Source: Cichorium intybus
Lineage: Eukaryota > Streptophyta > Magnoliopsida > Asterales > Asteraceae
Reading direction: 5' to 3'
Length of the DNA stretch: 64,000 nucleotides
Assembly (NCBI GenBank): GCA_023525715.1
Contig: CM042010.1
Span: forward strand, 67,671,966 to 67,735,965
Positions 1 through 11,876 of this stretch are shown in pieces. The stretch's first letter is position 1. Each line of letters opens with the position of its first letter. The notes under the pieces were generated by a model. The model did no database searches, was not told where the DNA came from, and worked only from the letters and a program-made list of their open reading frames with translations. The position numbers and the translations under genes were made by a program.

Positions 1-836
1 ATAGAGCTCTGTAAACAATCAAGCAACAGCAACAAAATCTGTAAACAATCAAGCAACAGCAACAAAATAAATCAATAATCAGCCCTCCAAATACAAAACA
101 GAAAAAAAAACATACTCAAGATTCAAGAATCGATACTCAAGAATCAATTCTATAAACAAAAAAAAATCCTTATTATATAAACAGAAAAAAATAGATTACG
201 GATGATAAACTTACCCAAGAATGAAGAATCGATTGCTTGGTCTGTTGGTACTTGGTCAATCGATTTCAATATCGGGTGCGATTGCTTGGTAGAGTGAAAT
301 TAGAATTATATCACTAATTAGAAATAAGAAATCATAATTCGATTAGAGAGTGAATCAGGGAAATCAAAATCGAGCAGAGACAATAAAATCCGAAATCAAG
401 AATCGAGCAGAGGGAGAGTAAAATCAAAAATCAGAATCGAGAATAAGTAGAATCGATTACCGTTTAAGATGCCGAATACTAATCATTGCTATGGTCCTAT
501 GGATTGTCGGATTGAGCGATGAGCATGCCCCTGGTGAAACGTTTTAGATACCAAGAATTAGTTTGGAAGGTGAATTTAATGCCTAGAAGGATCCGATTAG
601 TTTCTCCTAGAAGGAATGATTGACTTATGCAGATTTTGGCACTTTTCGGATTTTTTTTGGCCTTTTCTTGTATCAAAATTTTTTTGGACCTTTCCTTATA
701 TCAAAAAAATTTTAGGCCTTAAAATTTCTGAACTAATATAAGAGCTCTATATAAAGGGGCCTAGGAATTTGAGGGCCCTAAGAATTTGGGGGCCCGGGGC
801 GGTCGACCACCTTGCCCATGTCCACGCTACGGCCTT
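1..836. other. Degraded non-coding DNA, possible hAT element end
   Basis: I find no convincing gene here. The stretch at about 180-460 is rich in 'gaatcga' words. The stretch at 640-836 has T-rich tracts followed by GC-rich words such as ggggcccggggcggtcg. That composition recalls the ends and UTRs of plant hAT elements of the DUF4371/ZMYM type, but I cannot find a matching opposite end or a target duplication, so this is only a suggestion. The short reading frame at 786-1073 spans the junction with the duplicated MULE fragment and is not a gene. Confidence 0.3.
9..68. repeat. Two-copy 30-bp tandem duplication
   Basis: A 30-bp unit beginning ctgtaaacaatcaagcaaca is present twice head to tail with no difference seen. 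It is a local duplication with no evident function. Confidence 0.8.
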
Positions 837-2353
837 GATTGGGACATAACCAAAAGGGGTGTAAGAATGAGAGAAGAGAATATGTGCCTCCCCCACGTAG
901 GAAGACAGGAAGGCCAAGAAAACATCCCATTCCCACTGGACCTTCAGTTGTCTAATAAAACAACCCCACTCCACCTTCAACTGGACCTTCAGTTGTCCAA
1001 GAAAACAACCCCACTCCACCTTCAGCAGTCTAAGATAACATCCCAAGTCAACCTTCAACGTCTAAAAGAGTGAGGAGGCCTAATATTCAAGCAACTAGGA
1101 AGAAATTATGTATAAGGAGAGGTGGTGGGATAGTTGGTCCTGCAACACATAGGGATATTAATGTTGATCCAGTTGTTGATCCAGTTGTTGATGCAGTTGT
1201 TGATCCAGTTGTTGATTCGGTTGTCGATGCAGTTGTTGATCCAGTTGTTGATCAATAAGGTTTGTTAGCAACTCAAGAAAGTGTTGTTTGAGAAGGTAAT
1301 GTTGTGGTGCATGAATCAACTAGTGTTGTGCAAGAACCTGCTAGTGTTGGTAGGGAACTTAAACTAATAAATGATGCCATTGAAGAGGGGATTGATGAAA
1401 ATTTACAACAAGGTAGTTTTGAAAATAAAACACCGTCAAATGCTTAACAACATGATAATGGGTGCAATGAGGATGAGGTGACTCAAATCGAGTTTCATGA
1501 AGGTAGAGATGAGGATGTTCTCCCAAAGAAACTCAAACTGGATCTTGAAGACATTGCATTCATGCTAGAAGCTGGATATACCATGGCAGAAATAGAAGGT
1601 TTGGAAGGGGTAGAACTGGAAGTAGATGACATGCCAGCATTTGAATTGGTAAGACTTTATTTGTTTTCTTCTGCTACAATTGTTTTGATTATTGTTATGG
1701 GCTAATTTCATTTATACACTAGGATGTGAATGAGGTTGAAGACCATCCACTTGATGAGGATGATTTAGATGCTGATGTTGTTATTGATGATGATGAAGGA
1801 TGTAAGGAAGTCCCACTGATGAGGAAAAGAAAACCATCTGAGAGGATAGTGTTGCAGAAGCTAAAAAAGGTTGTGAATCACAAAGATGGTGGTTCTTCAT
1901 CTGCTAATCCAGTCAACTTGGAGTAGTAGCTTAGATATAAGGGGGGTGTAGTGTACATGGTATAGGTTGCCACTTTTGTAAATACTTTTTGGTATTTGGG
2001 TACATGGTATAGGTTGCCATTTTTGTAATCTTTTTTTGGCATTTCGGTGCATGTATACTGCAACATGCATCCAGTTGTTCTTTGTTACCATTTATAATGC
2101 CTCTTTTGTACTTTTTAAGGCATGTTGGTACAAAATGGATGTCTGTTACAAACTGGTAGTATGTAATTAAACTTCATGCAATGAATACACCCCCTTATTA
2201 TGTTAAGTTCAATCTGTAACTTGAAAACCAATTAGTACATTGTCATATTCGATTTCATTTCACTTGATTTCACAAAATACATTGATAGTGATCTGATTAC
2301 AAACAAACTACTCATTATCTGATTACAAAGACACTACTTATGATCTGATTACA
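837..2353 (+). mobile_element. Duplicated 3' fragment of the MULE (truncated copy)
   Basis: This segment aligns with 9252-10769 of the complete MULE downstream, with only about a dozen differences by eye (roughly 99% identity). It holds the transposase C-terminal tail, its last intron (1649-1722, GT...AG), the last exon (1723-1926) and the 3' region. Keeping the intron points to a DNA-level duplication, not a retrocopy. The reading frame carries its own lesions: stops at 1256-1258, 1289-1291 and 1444-1446, mostly where the other copy has CAA, CGA or TCA. Position 1481 keeps CAA where the other copy has TAA. The left edge abuts the hAT-like tail and the right edge abuts the truncated LTR element. 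No TIR or target duplication accompanies it. Confidence 0.9.
1159..1256 (+). repeat. 12-bp coding repeat array (Asp-x-Val-Val), truncated copy
   Basis: A run of the 12-bp unit gatccagttgtt encodes D-P/A/S-V-V repeats. It is the paralogue of the array at 9580-9668 and carries a C/T and G/A spread like the rest of this duplicate. Confidence 0.8.
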
Positions 2354-2916
2354 ATGCTCAGCTAGTCATGAGGTTCATATGAACACTACAAGACCCTGGA
2401 CTTTCTATGTATAAGTGGGATAATCCCAGCTTTACATTTCAGGCAGTGTCTGCAAGACCTACTTAGTTTAGGATGTGGTCGGAGTATGGTTTATATGGAC
2501 TGACTGGTATAGTGTTCATCTTATTGGAAACTAATTTGCAATGTATCTCATACACCGATGATCGAACTGTTTCGACCAATGCTCAATTATCTTCCCTAAG
2601 ACACATTTTAACTATTAATGTTCTTGGAAGTTAATGAACTGTGAAATCTTTTTCTCAGTTATCGCTCAGGTTCTGTGGAACTTGTACTTCCTTTGAAGTC
2701 CTTGAACTGTTCGAGGTTTCAATTCAATTGCTTATCCCGATTAGCAATGTCATATTCGTCATACCGAATGATGAATATCGTGAAGTACAAACAATTGTGT
2801 TGTATATCAAGATTCTAGCAATACACAACAACAGGTGTGTCCGTTGCTCTTAATCTCAATGTCCTTTACATATCTATGTAAACTTATGACTTTGTTCAAG
2901 ACTTGCAATCTTCAGT

Positions 2917-3114
2917 TGACTCTAAGTCAACTGATTCCAAAATCCTATCCTCTGGATCATTGGGTGATTCATTTCTTTCCACATGTGCTTTATAAAGAAC
3001 TTAATCATCATCTGACTCCAAGTCAGATGATTCCAAAGTCCTGTCCAACTGGACCTTTGGTTGATTCATTTCTTGACACATTAAGAACTCACTTCATCAA
3101 GTGACTCTAAGTCA
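2917..3114 (-). repeat. Three diverged tandem modules with TGACT...AGTCA palindromes
   Basis: Three roughly 90-100-bp modules each contain a short palindrome of the form TGACTnnnAGTCA, at 2917-2929, 3013-3025 and 3102-3114. Each is followed by a 'gattccaaagtcctgtccaa' type block. The same arrangement is conserved in the second family copy at 51562-51769, although the region is non-coding. Confidence 0.75.
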
Positions 3115-3421
3115 AATGATTCCAAGGTCCTGTCTAACTGGACCTGTGGTTGAATTGATTCTTGTAACATTAACAATCATAAATGACACAATTCTTGAAT
3201 CCAAACACTTTGGATGTATCAACATTCAAGTTATTACTAATCATACATTCAACACATTCAAATAACATTTCAAGGATAATTTCAGACAACAGGTGTTAAA
3301 AGAAAATATGACAATTTCATTAAAAATAAAATCCTTGAACAATGTAATAGACAATGTCAAAAATGTATCTAAAGACTAATAACAATATTTAATATCTATC
3401 TAAACTTCAAAACTGCACGAG

Positions 3422-4330
3422 CTAGAGATCCAATACAAATGTGCTCCTATGCGACAGAGTCCCGTGCCTTCTTGATTCCCTGCATACAAACCAAAATGCG
3501 ACTGTCACATTATGTATCAAGAAATCTTGGAACAGGAGTTTTGAGGTTTTTAGATATACCTGAGCTTTCAAAAGAGTTGGAGCGTCTTCCAATCTTTCCG
3601 TGACTGTATCCGATTTTGCGGATTCCCAGTTTGAGACATGTCTAGTCGATCTCGACCGTTTCTTGTTACGTCTCTTCACTGGACTTAATCCAGAAGTAGC
3701 TGAGCCATTGGAGCTATGCCTGTCCAAGAGTGACTCGTATAAAGTCAACAGTGGACGCATTTCCATGAGGGTCTTTTTCTGGTCTTCCTTTCTATACGTC
3801 TGAATGAAAAGATCGTACTCATTTGTCAGCGAAGCGAGCAGGATGTTAACACTCTCCTCCTGACTCATGGGATGACCAAGTTTATATAACTCGCCTATGT
3901 ACCCTTCAATCTGAAGAACATGCGAATTGATGCTACTTCCTCCCTTTAGCTTGCACTCTGCAAGTCTTCTGAGGATTCTAGCTCGTTCCTCTTCAACTGG
4001 TTTTTGGAACCTTTCCTCCACCAGTTGCATCAACTCATATGGCCCCAAGGATTCAAAATCCTTGCGGAACTCGGGGTCAATGGTTGATAGCATGAGGTCA
4101 CGAATCTCTTCGGATTCATCATAAGGACCTTTTATGATGACTTGTTCCGGTGGAACTGGGATCGGATACTCGGTGAGATGTAGCTTGCCAGCAATGCCGA
4201 GACCCAGTCTCCAATTGCGAAGCCATTCTTTACAGTTGAGGCCAGTCAGCCTTTCCATATTAAGCAGGTGCATTCTGATGCTTTCAGAAATGGGTGAAGG
4301 AGGAGAAGGAGGGGAATTGACACTTGACAT
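3422..4330 (-). CDS. Gag-like protein of the gag-only LTR element
   Basis: This is an open frame of 302 codons starting with a proline/serine-rich stretch (MSSVNSPPSPPSPISESIRM). It resembles the copia gag region (UBN2/DUF4219 type): W-x-x-W-R near the N-terminus, then 'ERFQKPVEEE' and 'HPMSQEESVNILLASLTNEYD' in the central part, and a basic RRNKKRSRS patch near residue 225. In autonomous relatives gag packages the RNA into cytoplasmic particles. No CCHC knuckle is visible and the frame ends in GC-poor sequence before any pol domain. After 'LKAQ' (about 3560) a GT...AG interval ending near 3478 could be an intron. This frame is intact here but broken in the copy at 50338, which suggests a recently constrained gag. 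Confidence 0.7.
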   Translation of the reverse strand: MSSVNSPPSPPSPISESIRMHLLNMERLTGLNCKEWLRNWRLGLGIAGKLHLTEYPIPVPPEQVIIKGPYDESEEIRDLMLSTIDPEFRKDFESLGPYELMQLVEERFQKPVEEERARILRRLAECKLKGGSSINSHVLQIEGYIGELYKLGHPMSQEESVNILLASLTNEYDLFIQTYRKEDQKKTLMEMRPLLTLYESLLDRHSSNGSATSGLSPVKRRNKKRSRSTRHVSNWESAKSDTVTERLEDAPTLLKAQVYLKTSKLLFQDFLIHNVTVAFWFVCRESRRHGTLSHRSTFVLDL

Positions 4331-5680
4331 CTATAAAAGAAATAGAATTTATTAGTTTAACTGTTCCTTTTAAATAATTACCCAATATATTATTTATTAA
4401 GGCTAGGATCCAAAATACCCCAACTATAGTGTGAAGAGGGATGCCGTAATCACAACATAATGGTCATTAAGGTAGATAAACACTTATCAATTTCATTGTA
4501 TGAAATTCCTAGTTCTGTTGAGATTCATTAAACTCTTCAATGTCATGTTTAATCTCGGATGTGCTCCACTGTTTGTGACTGGGATGCCGAGGATTACAAA
4601 CTGGATGTGAATAACCATGCAAATTAGATTGGTACTCTCAGGTTAATTATCATCTCTAATTGATGTACCGGTAAACCACACACGCTCCACCAACAATGAC
4701 AATACCCGGGAAACCCATTGCAACTCTTTATGAACCCCTATTGGCGTGCCGGTAAACCACACACACTCCACCAATGTTTCATAAAGTGCAATGTGCAATT
4801 TCATGGATTAGCACCAATTCACATTTTCCTAAAGTAACTAGATATGGGTTTTATTAAGTGTTCTAGTACTTTGAATCATTATACTTTTAGTGATTATTAG
4901 GTGGTCCTATCAAAACTGTTCGGCTAACGACCCTCCACTGATCAGGCGAGCGGTGGGCGAGAGTGTTCACCCATTCGACCGCCATTTTATAGGCAGTCTC
5001 CTTATACCCACTTTATAGACCAGCTTCTTGAATGAGGCCTACTAATGATTTGACTAACCATTTTAATCTTATACATATAATAATAACTCCCTAATTATAA
5101 TATATATAAGATGTAATTTTTTAAACATTTAAAAAATTGTTTCTGGTTTATCTTTTAATTTATTGTCAAATTTAAACTATTAAATTTTTCAAATTAAATT
5201 AAACCATAAAATCGATTTTAATTATCTTTTAATTAATCAATTAATTAAATTAATTAAATTTAATATTTTAAACATTTTAAAATATTTCTAGATTTTATCC
5301 ATTAATTTTCTCAATTTAAAACAATTAAATCGAAATTAATTAAATCCTATTAGTTATCTTTTAATTAAACAATTAATTAAATTAATTAATTTTGCAGATA
5401 GGTGTCATAATAATAAAATTAATTTAAACCTATCATTATCCCCTAATTTTCGAAATTTAGGATAGGAGGTTTAAGGTTTTATCTATTTAAACAATTAAAT
5501 TTTCCAAAAATAGAAAGCCTACTAAACCATTCCCTTTTTCACGCCAAGCAAAGGGGAGGGGCCAGGGTTTTTCGAAACCCTAACCCTAATATTCAAAACG
5601 GCCACATTAGGGTTTAGAAACAATAAACCCTAATTTACAGGATACAGTTATAACAATTTAACAAGAAAACACACCAAATA
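4331..5680 (-). other. Untranslated leader of the gag-only LTR element
   Basis: This is non-coding sequence between the primer site and gag. It matches the leader at 49006-50337 of copy 2 in reverse orientation, including the very AT-rich block at about 5090-5400 and the repeated phrase 'gtaaaccacacacgctccac' (two copies near 4670 and 4753). Confidence 0.7.
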
Positions 5681-5692
5681 GATCTGATACCA
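5681..5692 (-). promoter_or_regulatory. Primer-binding site, initiator Met tRNA type
   Basis: On the minus strand this reads TGGTATCAGATC, one base away from the usual TGGTATCAGAGC complement of the iMet tRNA 3' end. It lies directly inside the 5' LTR. Confidence 0.75.
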
Positions 5693-5693
5693 T

Positions 5694-6621
<928 letters not shown>

Positions 6622-6723
6622 TATGGATGGTTTTATCTTTGTGACATATTGGTTCGTATTTGGAAGTGTTTTGTTAAAATTCGATTTTTATTTTCTTTTT
6701 TATAGTCCCTTGCTTTTGCTTTT

Positions 6724-6877
6724 GGGAAAATGACACAAAACCCCTTAAGTTTTTAACAAATGAACGGTTTTACCCTTTTGGACTTTTTGTGTTCATTAAA
6801 GCCGGATGTTTTAATAATTATGTTCATTAATGCCATATACCTAGTTTTACACTCTCTTGCCAGTTACCCATGCCAAC
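6724..6877 (+). repeat. Left terminal inverted repeat of the MULE
   Basis: It begins GGGAAAATGACACAAAA and ends ACCCATGCCAAC. The reverse complement is found at 11406-11559. The reading frame over it is not a gene. Confidence 0.95.
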
Positions 6878-7107
6878 GTGGCCTTTACCTGGTGATTAGG
6901 CAACTGGAGGCGGGAAGTCTTTCTTGGGAAGGTGCGTACGTCTTCAATAGTCGGGTAAACAGAAGTTATCATCACAACTAAGGGTCTTTGAAGTAGATTA
7001 GGGTTCTACTTTTTGTCACAGTAAGTTGAAGCAGGTGCAATTAGGGGTTTTGGAGAGTCGAGTACACACGGTGGGTTTTTGGATACTCGTATTTGCAGGT
7101 TATTGTA

Positions 7108-10100
7108 ATGGATCCAGTAGATGAAGACCCATTTGCTGGTATACTCGATCCCTTCTCTGGTTTAGATGAGATGGATTATGAACTTCACGGAATCTACATG
7201 GACCATCAACCACATCAAGAGTTTGTGACCTCCCTGGACAAGTGTAATGACATCTTCCTCAATGTGTTACTTAGCGATGAAAATCTTCGAAACTCGAGTA
7301 TGGCTGATGAAGTAAGAGCACAAGTGTATTATGGAAAGGATTGGAATAGTGATGAAGACGAGGCAGAAGAGGTGAAAAACAAGTACAGAATCCATGATCC
7401 AAACACTAGATGGGACAAAATGGAACCAAAGGTTGGTGACATATTTGAGAGTCCTACACAACTTCGAAATTATGCAGTGGCAAACGGGTATGGGATATAT
7501 TTTGAGAAGTGTGACAGGAGTAGATTAGTTGCAAGATGTGGGAAGAGGAATGAGAATAATGAGTTCCCTTTTAGACTACATGCTTTTTGGATCTACACTG
7601 AAAGATCTTTCCAGATCAAAAGCCTTGAAGGTACTCATGTTTGTGCTAGAAACTTTAAATTAGGATCTATTGTTACCCCAGAATGGATAGGAAGACACTA
7701 CATAACCGAAATTGCAAATAAGCCTAAGTTGAAGCTTAGAGAAATGATCACTGACATCAAACAAAAGTATAGGTGTGATGTGTCTATAGGCCAATGTCGT
7801 AGGGCAAAGATATGGGCCAGTGAGCTAATTGAAGGTAAGTTGACTGAACATTATGCAAGGATATAGGATTATGCCAATGAATTGTTAAGATCCATCCAGG
7901 CTCTACATGCAAGGTGTGTGTAGTTGGAAATCCAGATGGGCAAAACTATTTCCACAAATTTTAAATATGTTTCAAAGCCATAAGTCATGGATGGAAAAGA
8001 GGATGTAGAAAAGTTATTGGTTTGGATGGATGCTTTCTGAAGGGAGAGATAAAAGGTGAGTTGTTGACAGACATAGGAAGAGATGCCAAAAATCAGGTAT
8101 ACCCTATTGCCTGGGCTGTTGTTAATATTGAGAATAAGCCAAATTGGACTTGGTTTCTTGAACTTCTGAAGGATGATTTAGACCTTGAAGATGGAAGAGG
8201 TTTGGTTGTCATATCAGATCAACACAAGCTTAGTGGTAAATACATGTCATTAGCAATATTATTAATATTAACCTTTTTAAATTGCTGTGTTGTAGGGGTT
8301 GCTTGAATCTGTAAGAGATATACTACCTCGTGTTGAGCACAGGCAATGTGCGAGACACATTTATGCCAATTTCAGGAAGGCTTTCTCAGGATTGGAGTTC
8401 AAAAAGTTGTTTTGGGCTACATCAATGAGTTGTATAGAAGGAGACTTCAAGAGGCACATGAAAAGTATTAAGAGTTTGAGCCCTTCTGCATATGATTATT
8501 TGAAGTCAAAGGAACCAAAGACATGGTGTAGAGCCTTCTTTCGTGCAGGCTTTGCTTGTGAAGCAATTGAGAATGGAATCTTAGAGTGCTTCAACTCAAT
8601 TATTTTAGAGGCTAGGAAAAAACCCCTGATTACCATGCTTGAAGAGATAAGGATTTATATCATGGACAAGTTTGCTCACATGAATGGGGAATGTCAAAAA
8701 TGGAAATCTAATATTTTTCCAGCAGTGATCAAGAAAATGAATGTATTTGGGAAGAGCATGAGGTATTTGGTTACTTATTTTAACATTTATATTGTTTATT
8801 CGTACATTGATACTAACTTTATAAGTGTATGTAGGTTTTGGATGGTTATCCATAGTCAAGGACATGTTTTTGAAGCAAGAAGAGGGTGTGACAGCTACAT
8901 GGTGGATTTGGATGGTAAGGCTTGCTCATGTAGACTATGGGATTTGGCTGGTATCCCTTGTGTGCATGCAATCACTGCAATAAATTATATCAATCAAACA
9001 CCTGAGGGGTATATCGATGCATACTTTTCAAAAGACAAGTTTATCTAATGTTACTCTTTAAACATACAACCTGTTAATGGTAGCAAGCTTTGGGGCCAAA
9101 ATGAGTACATCAAGCCATTGCCTCCAATGGCTAGGAGGATGCCTCGTAGGCCTGCTACTAAACGAAGGAGGCATGCTAGTGAAAATGAGAGCAAGTATTC
9201 AACATCAAAAGCAAAGGTTTCAAGAACTGTACGATGTGGGAAGTGTTTGGAATTGGGACATAACCAAAAGGGGTGTAAGAATGAGAGAAGAAAATATGTG
9301 CCTCACCCACGTTGGAAGACAGGAAGGCCAAGAAAACATCCCATTCCCACTGGACCTTCAGTTGTCTAAGAAAACAACCCCACTCCACCTTTAACTGGAC
9401 CTTCAGTTGTCCAAGAAAACAACCCCACTCCACCTTCAGCAGTCCAAGATAACATCCCAAGTCAACCTTCAACGTCTAAAAGAGTGAGGAGGCCTAATAT
9501 TCAAGCAACTAGGAAGAAATTATGTATAAGGAGAGGTGGTGGGATAGTTGGTCCTGCAACACATAGGGATATTAATGTTGATCCAGTTGTTGATCCAGTT
9601 GTGGATGCAGTTGTTGATCCAGTTGTTGATTCGGTTGTCGATGCAGTTGTTGATCCAGTTGTTGATCAAGAAGGTTTGTTAGCAACTCAAGAAAGTGTTG
9701 TTCGAGAAGGTAATGTTGTGGTGCATGAATCAACTAGTGTTGTGCAAGAACCTGCTAGTGTTGGTAGGGAACTTAAACTAATAAATGATGCCATTGAAGA
9801 GGGGATTGATGAAAATTTACAACAAGGTAGTTTTGAAAATAAAACACCGTCAAATGCTTCACAACATGATAATGGGTGCAATGAGGATGAGGTGACTTAA
9901 ATCGAGTTTCATGAAGGTAGAGATGAGGATGTTCTCCCAGAGAAACTCAAACTGGATCTTGAAGACATTGCATTCATGCTAGAAGCTGGATATACCATGG
10001 CAGAAATAGAAGGTTTGGAAGGGGTAGAACTGGAAGTAGAAGACATGCCAGCATTTGAATTGGTAAGACTTTATTTGTTTTCTTCTGCTACAATTGTTTT

Positions 10101-10340
10101 GATTATTGTTATGGGCTAATTTCATTTATACACTAGGATGTGAATGAGGTTGAAGACCATCCACTTGATGAGGATGATTTAGATGCTGATGTTGTTATTG
10201 ATGATGATGAAGGATGTAAGGAAGTCCCACTGATGAGGAAAAGAAAACCATCTGAGAGGATAGTGTTGCAGAAGCTAAAAAAGGTTGTGAATCACAAAGA
10301 TGGTGGTTCTTCATCTGCTAATCCAGTCAACTTGGAGTAG
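7108..10340 (+). pseudogene. MuDR-type transposase (mudrA-like), broken
   Basis: This is a DDE transposase that would cut and rejoin MULE TIRs in the nucleus. The order is an acidic N-terminus (MDPVDEDPFAG), the MuDR N-terminal domain (about 7430-7750), then the MULE catalytic domain with 'DGCFLKG' near 8023 and 'ISDQHK' near 8211, the two expected aspartates. A SWIM zinc finger CSCRLWDLAGIPCVHA follows at about 8923, then a CCHC knuckle CGKCLELGHNQKGC at about 9236, D-P-V-V repeats and a basic tail. Introns are 8229-8295, 8763-8834 and 10063-10136. Lesions are a stop at 7864-7866, a frameshift near 7887, a stop near 7966, and further stops at 9046-9048, 9367-9369 and 9898-9900. The first intron begins CT instead of GT, so its donor looks mutated. 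Confidence 0.93.
9580..9668 (+). repeat. 12-bp coding repeats in the MULE transposase tail
   Basis: About seven head-to-tail copies of gatccagttgtt-like units encode D-P/A/S-V-V repeats downstream of the zinc knuckle. The array is variable between the two MULE copies in the window. Confidence 0.85.
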
Positions 10341-10825
10341 TAGCTTAGATATAAGGGGGGTGTAGTGTACATGGTATAGGTTGCCACTTTTGTAAATACT
10401 TTTTGGTATTTGGGTACATGGTATAGGTTGCCATTTTTGTAATCTTTTTTTTGGCATTTCGGTGCATGTATACTGCAACATGCATCCAGTTGTTCTTTGT
10501 TACCATTTATAATGCCTCTTTTGTACTTTTTAAGGCATGTTGGTACAAAATGGATGTCTGTTACAAACTGGTAGTATGTAATTAAACTTCATGCAATGAA
10601 TACACCCCCTTATTATGTTAAGTTCAATCTGTAACTTGAAAACCAATTAGTACATTGTCATATTCGATTTCATTTCACTTGATTTCACAAAATACATTGA
10701 TAGTGATCTGATTACAAACAAACTACTCATTATCTGATTACAAAGACACTACTTATGATCTGATTACAAACACATCTTTACCCTTAAACCTCCTAACATA
10801 ATTTACTGTCAAAGCCCCAATTTCA
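10341..10825. other. Intergenic 3' regions of the two convergent MULE genes
   Basis: This non-coding stretch lies between the stops of the transposase and the GRF gene. It holds two copies of 'tacatggtataggttgcca' (10367 and 10417) and three spaced 'tctgattacaaa' words near 10707-10770. The duplicated fragment at 837-2353 ends at the last of these words. Confidence 0.7.
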
Positions 10826-11224
10826 CTACATCTTTGATACTACTAATACAAGCATACACAATATAGGTACCAACAACCCTACAATCATCTGCATCAACAT
10901 CACCATCTGTCTCTGCTCTGTATTAGGTACGTGTTCTTTTGAGACTTTACAATCTTTCAGGTCTTGTTCATCATCGATAACTTGTTCATCATCGATAACC
11001 CATTTGAAAAATCCACAATTGCCTCCAGGTACCTACATAATAACGAAGGTTAGGGCAGCCCCAATTACATGAAATGTTCATTGTTACCTTATAATTAGGG
11101 CACCCCCAAAATTTGTGCATGAAATCGAAATAGGCCAAACAACACCACAATCGTATTTAAGACTTCCTTTCTTCTTGCGTACTGAAACCCCATTCGAGCT
11201 TAATTTTCCTGAAGACGTTGACAT
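10826..11224 (-). pseudogene. GRF-type zinc-finger protein gene inside the MULE
   Basis: On the minus strand exon 1 starts MSTSSGKLSSNGVSVRKKKG and leads into 'YDCGVV'. A short GT...AG interval (11087 to 11033) precedes exon 2, which reads VPGGNCGFFKWVIDDE and ends in a hydrophobic tail MIVGLLVPILCMLVLVV, a likely membrane anchor. Known GRF fingers read C-x-C-G...N-P-G-R-R-F...C...C-x-F-F-x-W. Here the N-P-G-R-R part is missing: the frame moves from 'SCTNF' into the 'FWGCPNYK' frame, which indicates a small internal deletion with a frameshift. A TATA-like 'ctttataac' lies about 90 bp upstream on the minus strand. GRF fingers bind nucleic acid in other proteins; the role in a MULE is unknown. 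Confidence 0.7.
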
Positions 11225-11405
11225 TCTTGCGTGCGAGAGACTGTGAGAGAGAAGAAATTCGAGCACGTTCTTGTAATTTTCAAATGAGATAGACGTTGGA
11301 TACATAAATGTTATAAAGGGCATGTTTGTATTTTTTGCCATGTTGGACCCGACTACAAGTCCACGTGTATGCCAACTCAGCTTCATTATCCACATATGCA
11401 TTTCA

Positions 11406-11559
11406 GTTGGCATGGGTAACCGACTAGAGGGTGTAAAACCTGGTATATGGCATTAATGAACATATTTATGAAAACATCCGACTTTAATGAACACAAAAAG
11501 TCCAAAAGGATAAAACCGTTTATTTTTTGAAAACTTAAGGGCTTTTGTGTCATTTTCCC
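11406..11559 (-). repeat. Right terminal inverted repeat of the MULE
   Basis: This is the reverse complement of 6724-6877 with about 14 mismatches. Its outer edge is followed immediately by TTTGCTTTT, the target duplication. It probably carries the promoter of the GRF gene. Confidence 0.95.
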
Positions 11560-11568
11560 TTTGCTTTT

Positions 11569-11876
11569 CATAGTTTTGGCCAATACTTTAAACATAAGCC
11601 ACATATTTGGTCACAAGTAAAATATTTTTTTTTTGGTTCAATTTTTTTGTTTTTATTATGATTTTGATTACATTACTTTCTAATTAATTTTTTTTACGGT
11701 TTTACCCAATGTTTTTAATCTTATTATCAATGTGGTCCGCAACTTTAGTTTTATTGTTGCCTAAATTTTTTTTGTTAAGTTATGGTTTAAATTTCTTTTA
11801 CATATGTTTGGATTTTTTTTAAGACAACTGTAATGATGTTGTTTTATATTTACATTATTTTGACAAAGTTTTGGTG
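11569..11876. other. AT-rich DNA between MULE and Helitron
   Basis: I see no gene here. The stretch has long T tracts and no recognisable element end. The Helitron 3' terminus is expected here or just to the right, but I could not identify a CTRR end with a preceding hairpin. Confidence 0.5.

Larger units (their letters stand above)
6724..11559 (+). mobile_element. Complete MULE (Mutator-like element), two convergent genes
   Basis: The element is bounded by 154-bp terminal inverted repeats (6724-6877 and 11406-11559) that differ at about 14 positions by eye, near 91% identity. It is flanked by a perfect 9-bp target duplication TTTGCTTTT (6715-6723 and 11560-11568), as expected for Mutator superfamily insertion. 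Inside are a MuDR-type transposase on the plus strand (7108-10340) and a small GRF zinc-finger gene on the minus strand (11224-10826). The two are convergent, and each starts just inside a TIR. Both genes are broken, so this copy is not autonomous now. The intact target duplication shows it is a genuine insertion with unmoved ends. Confidence 0.95.

Noticed and set aside
640..836. Firm hAT annotation
   Set aside because: Only word similarity to hAT ends; no partner end or 8-bp target duplication was found.
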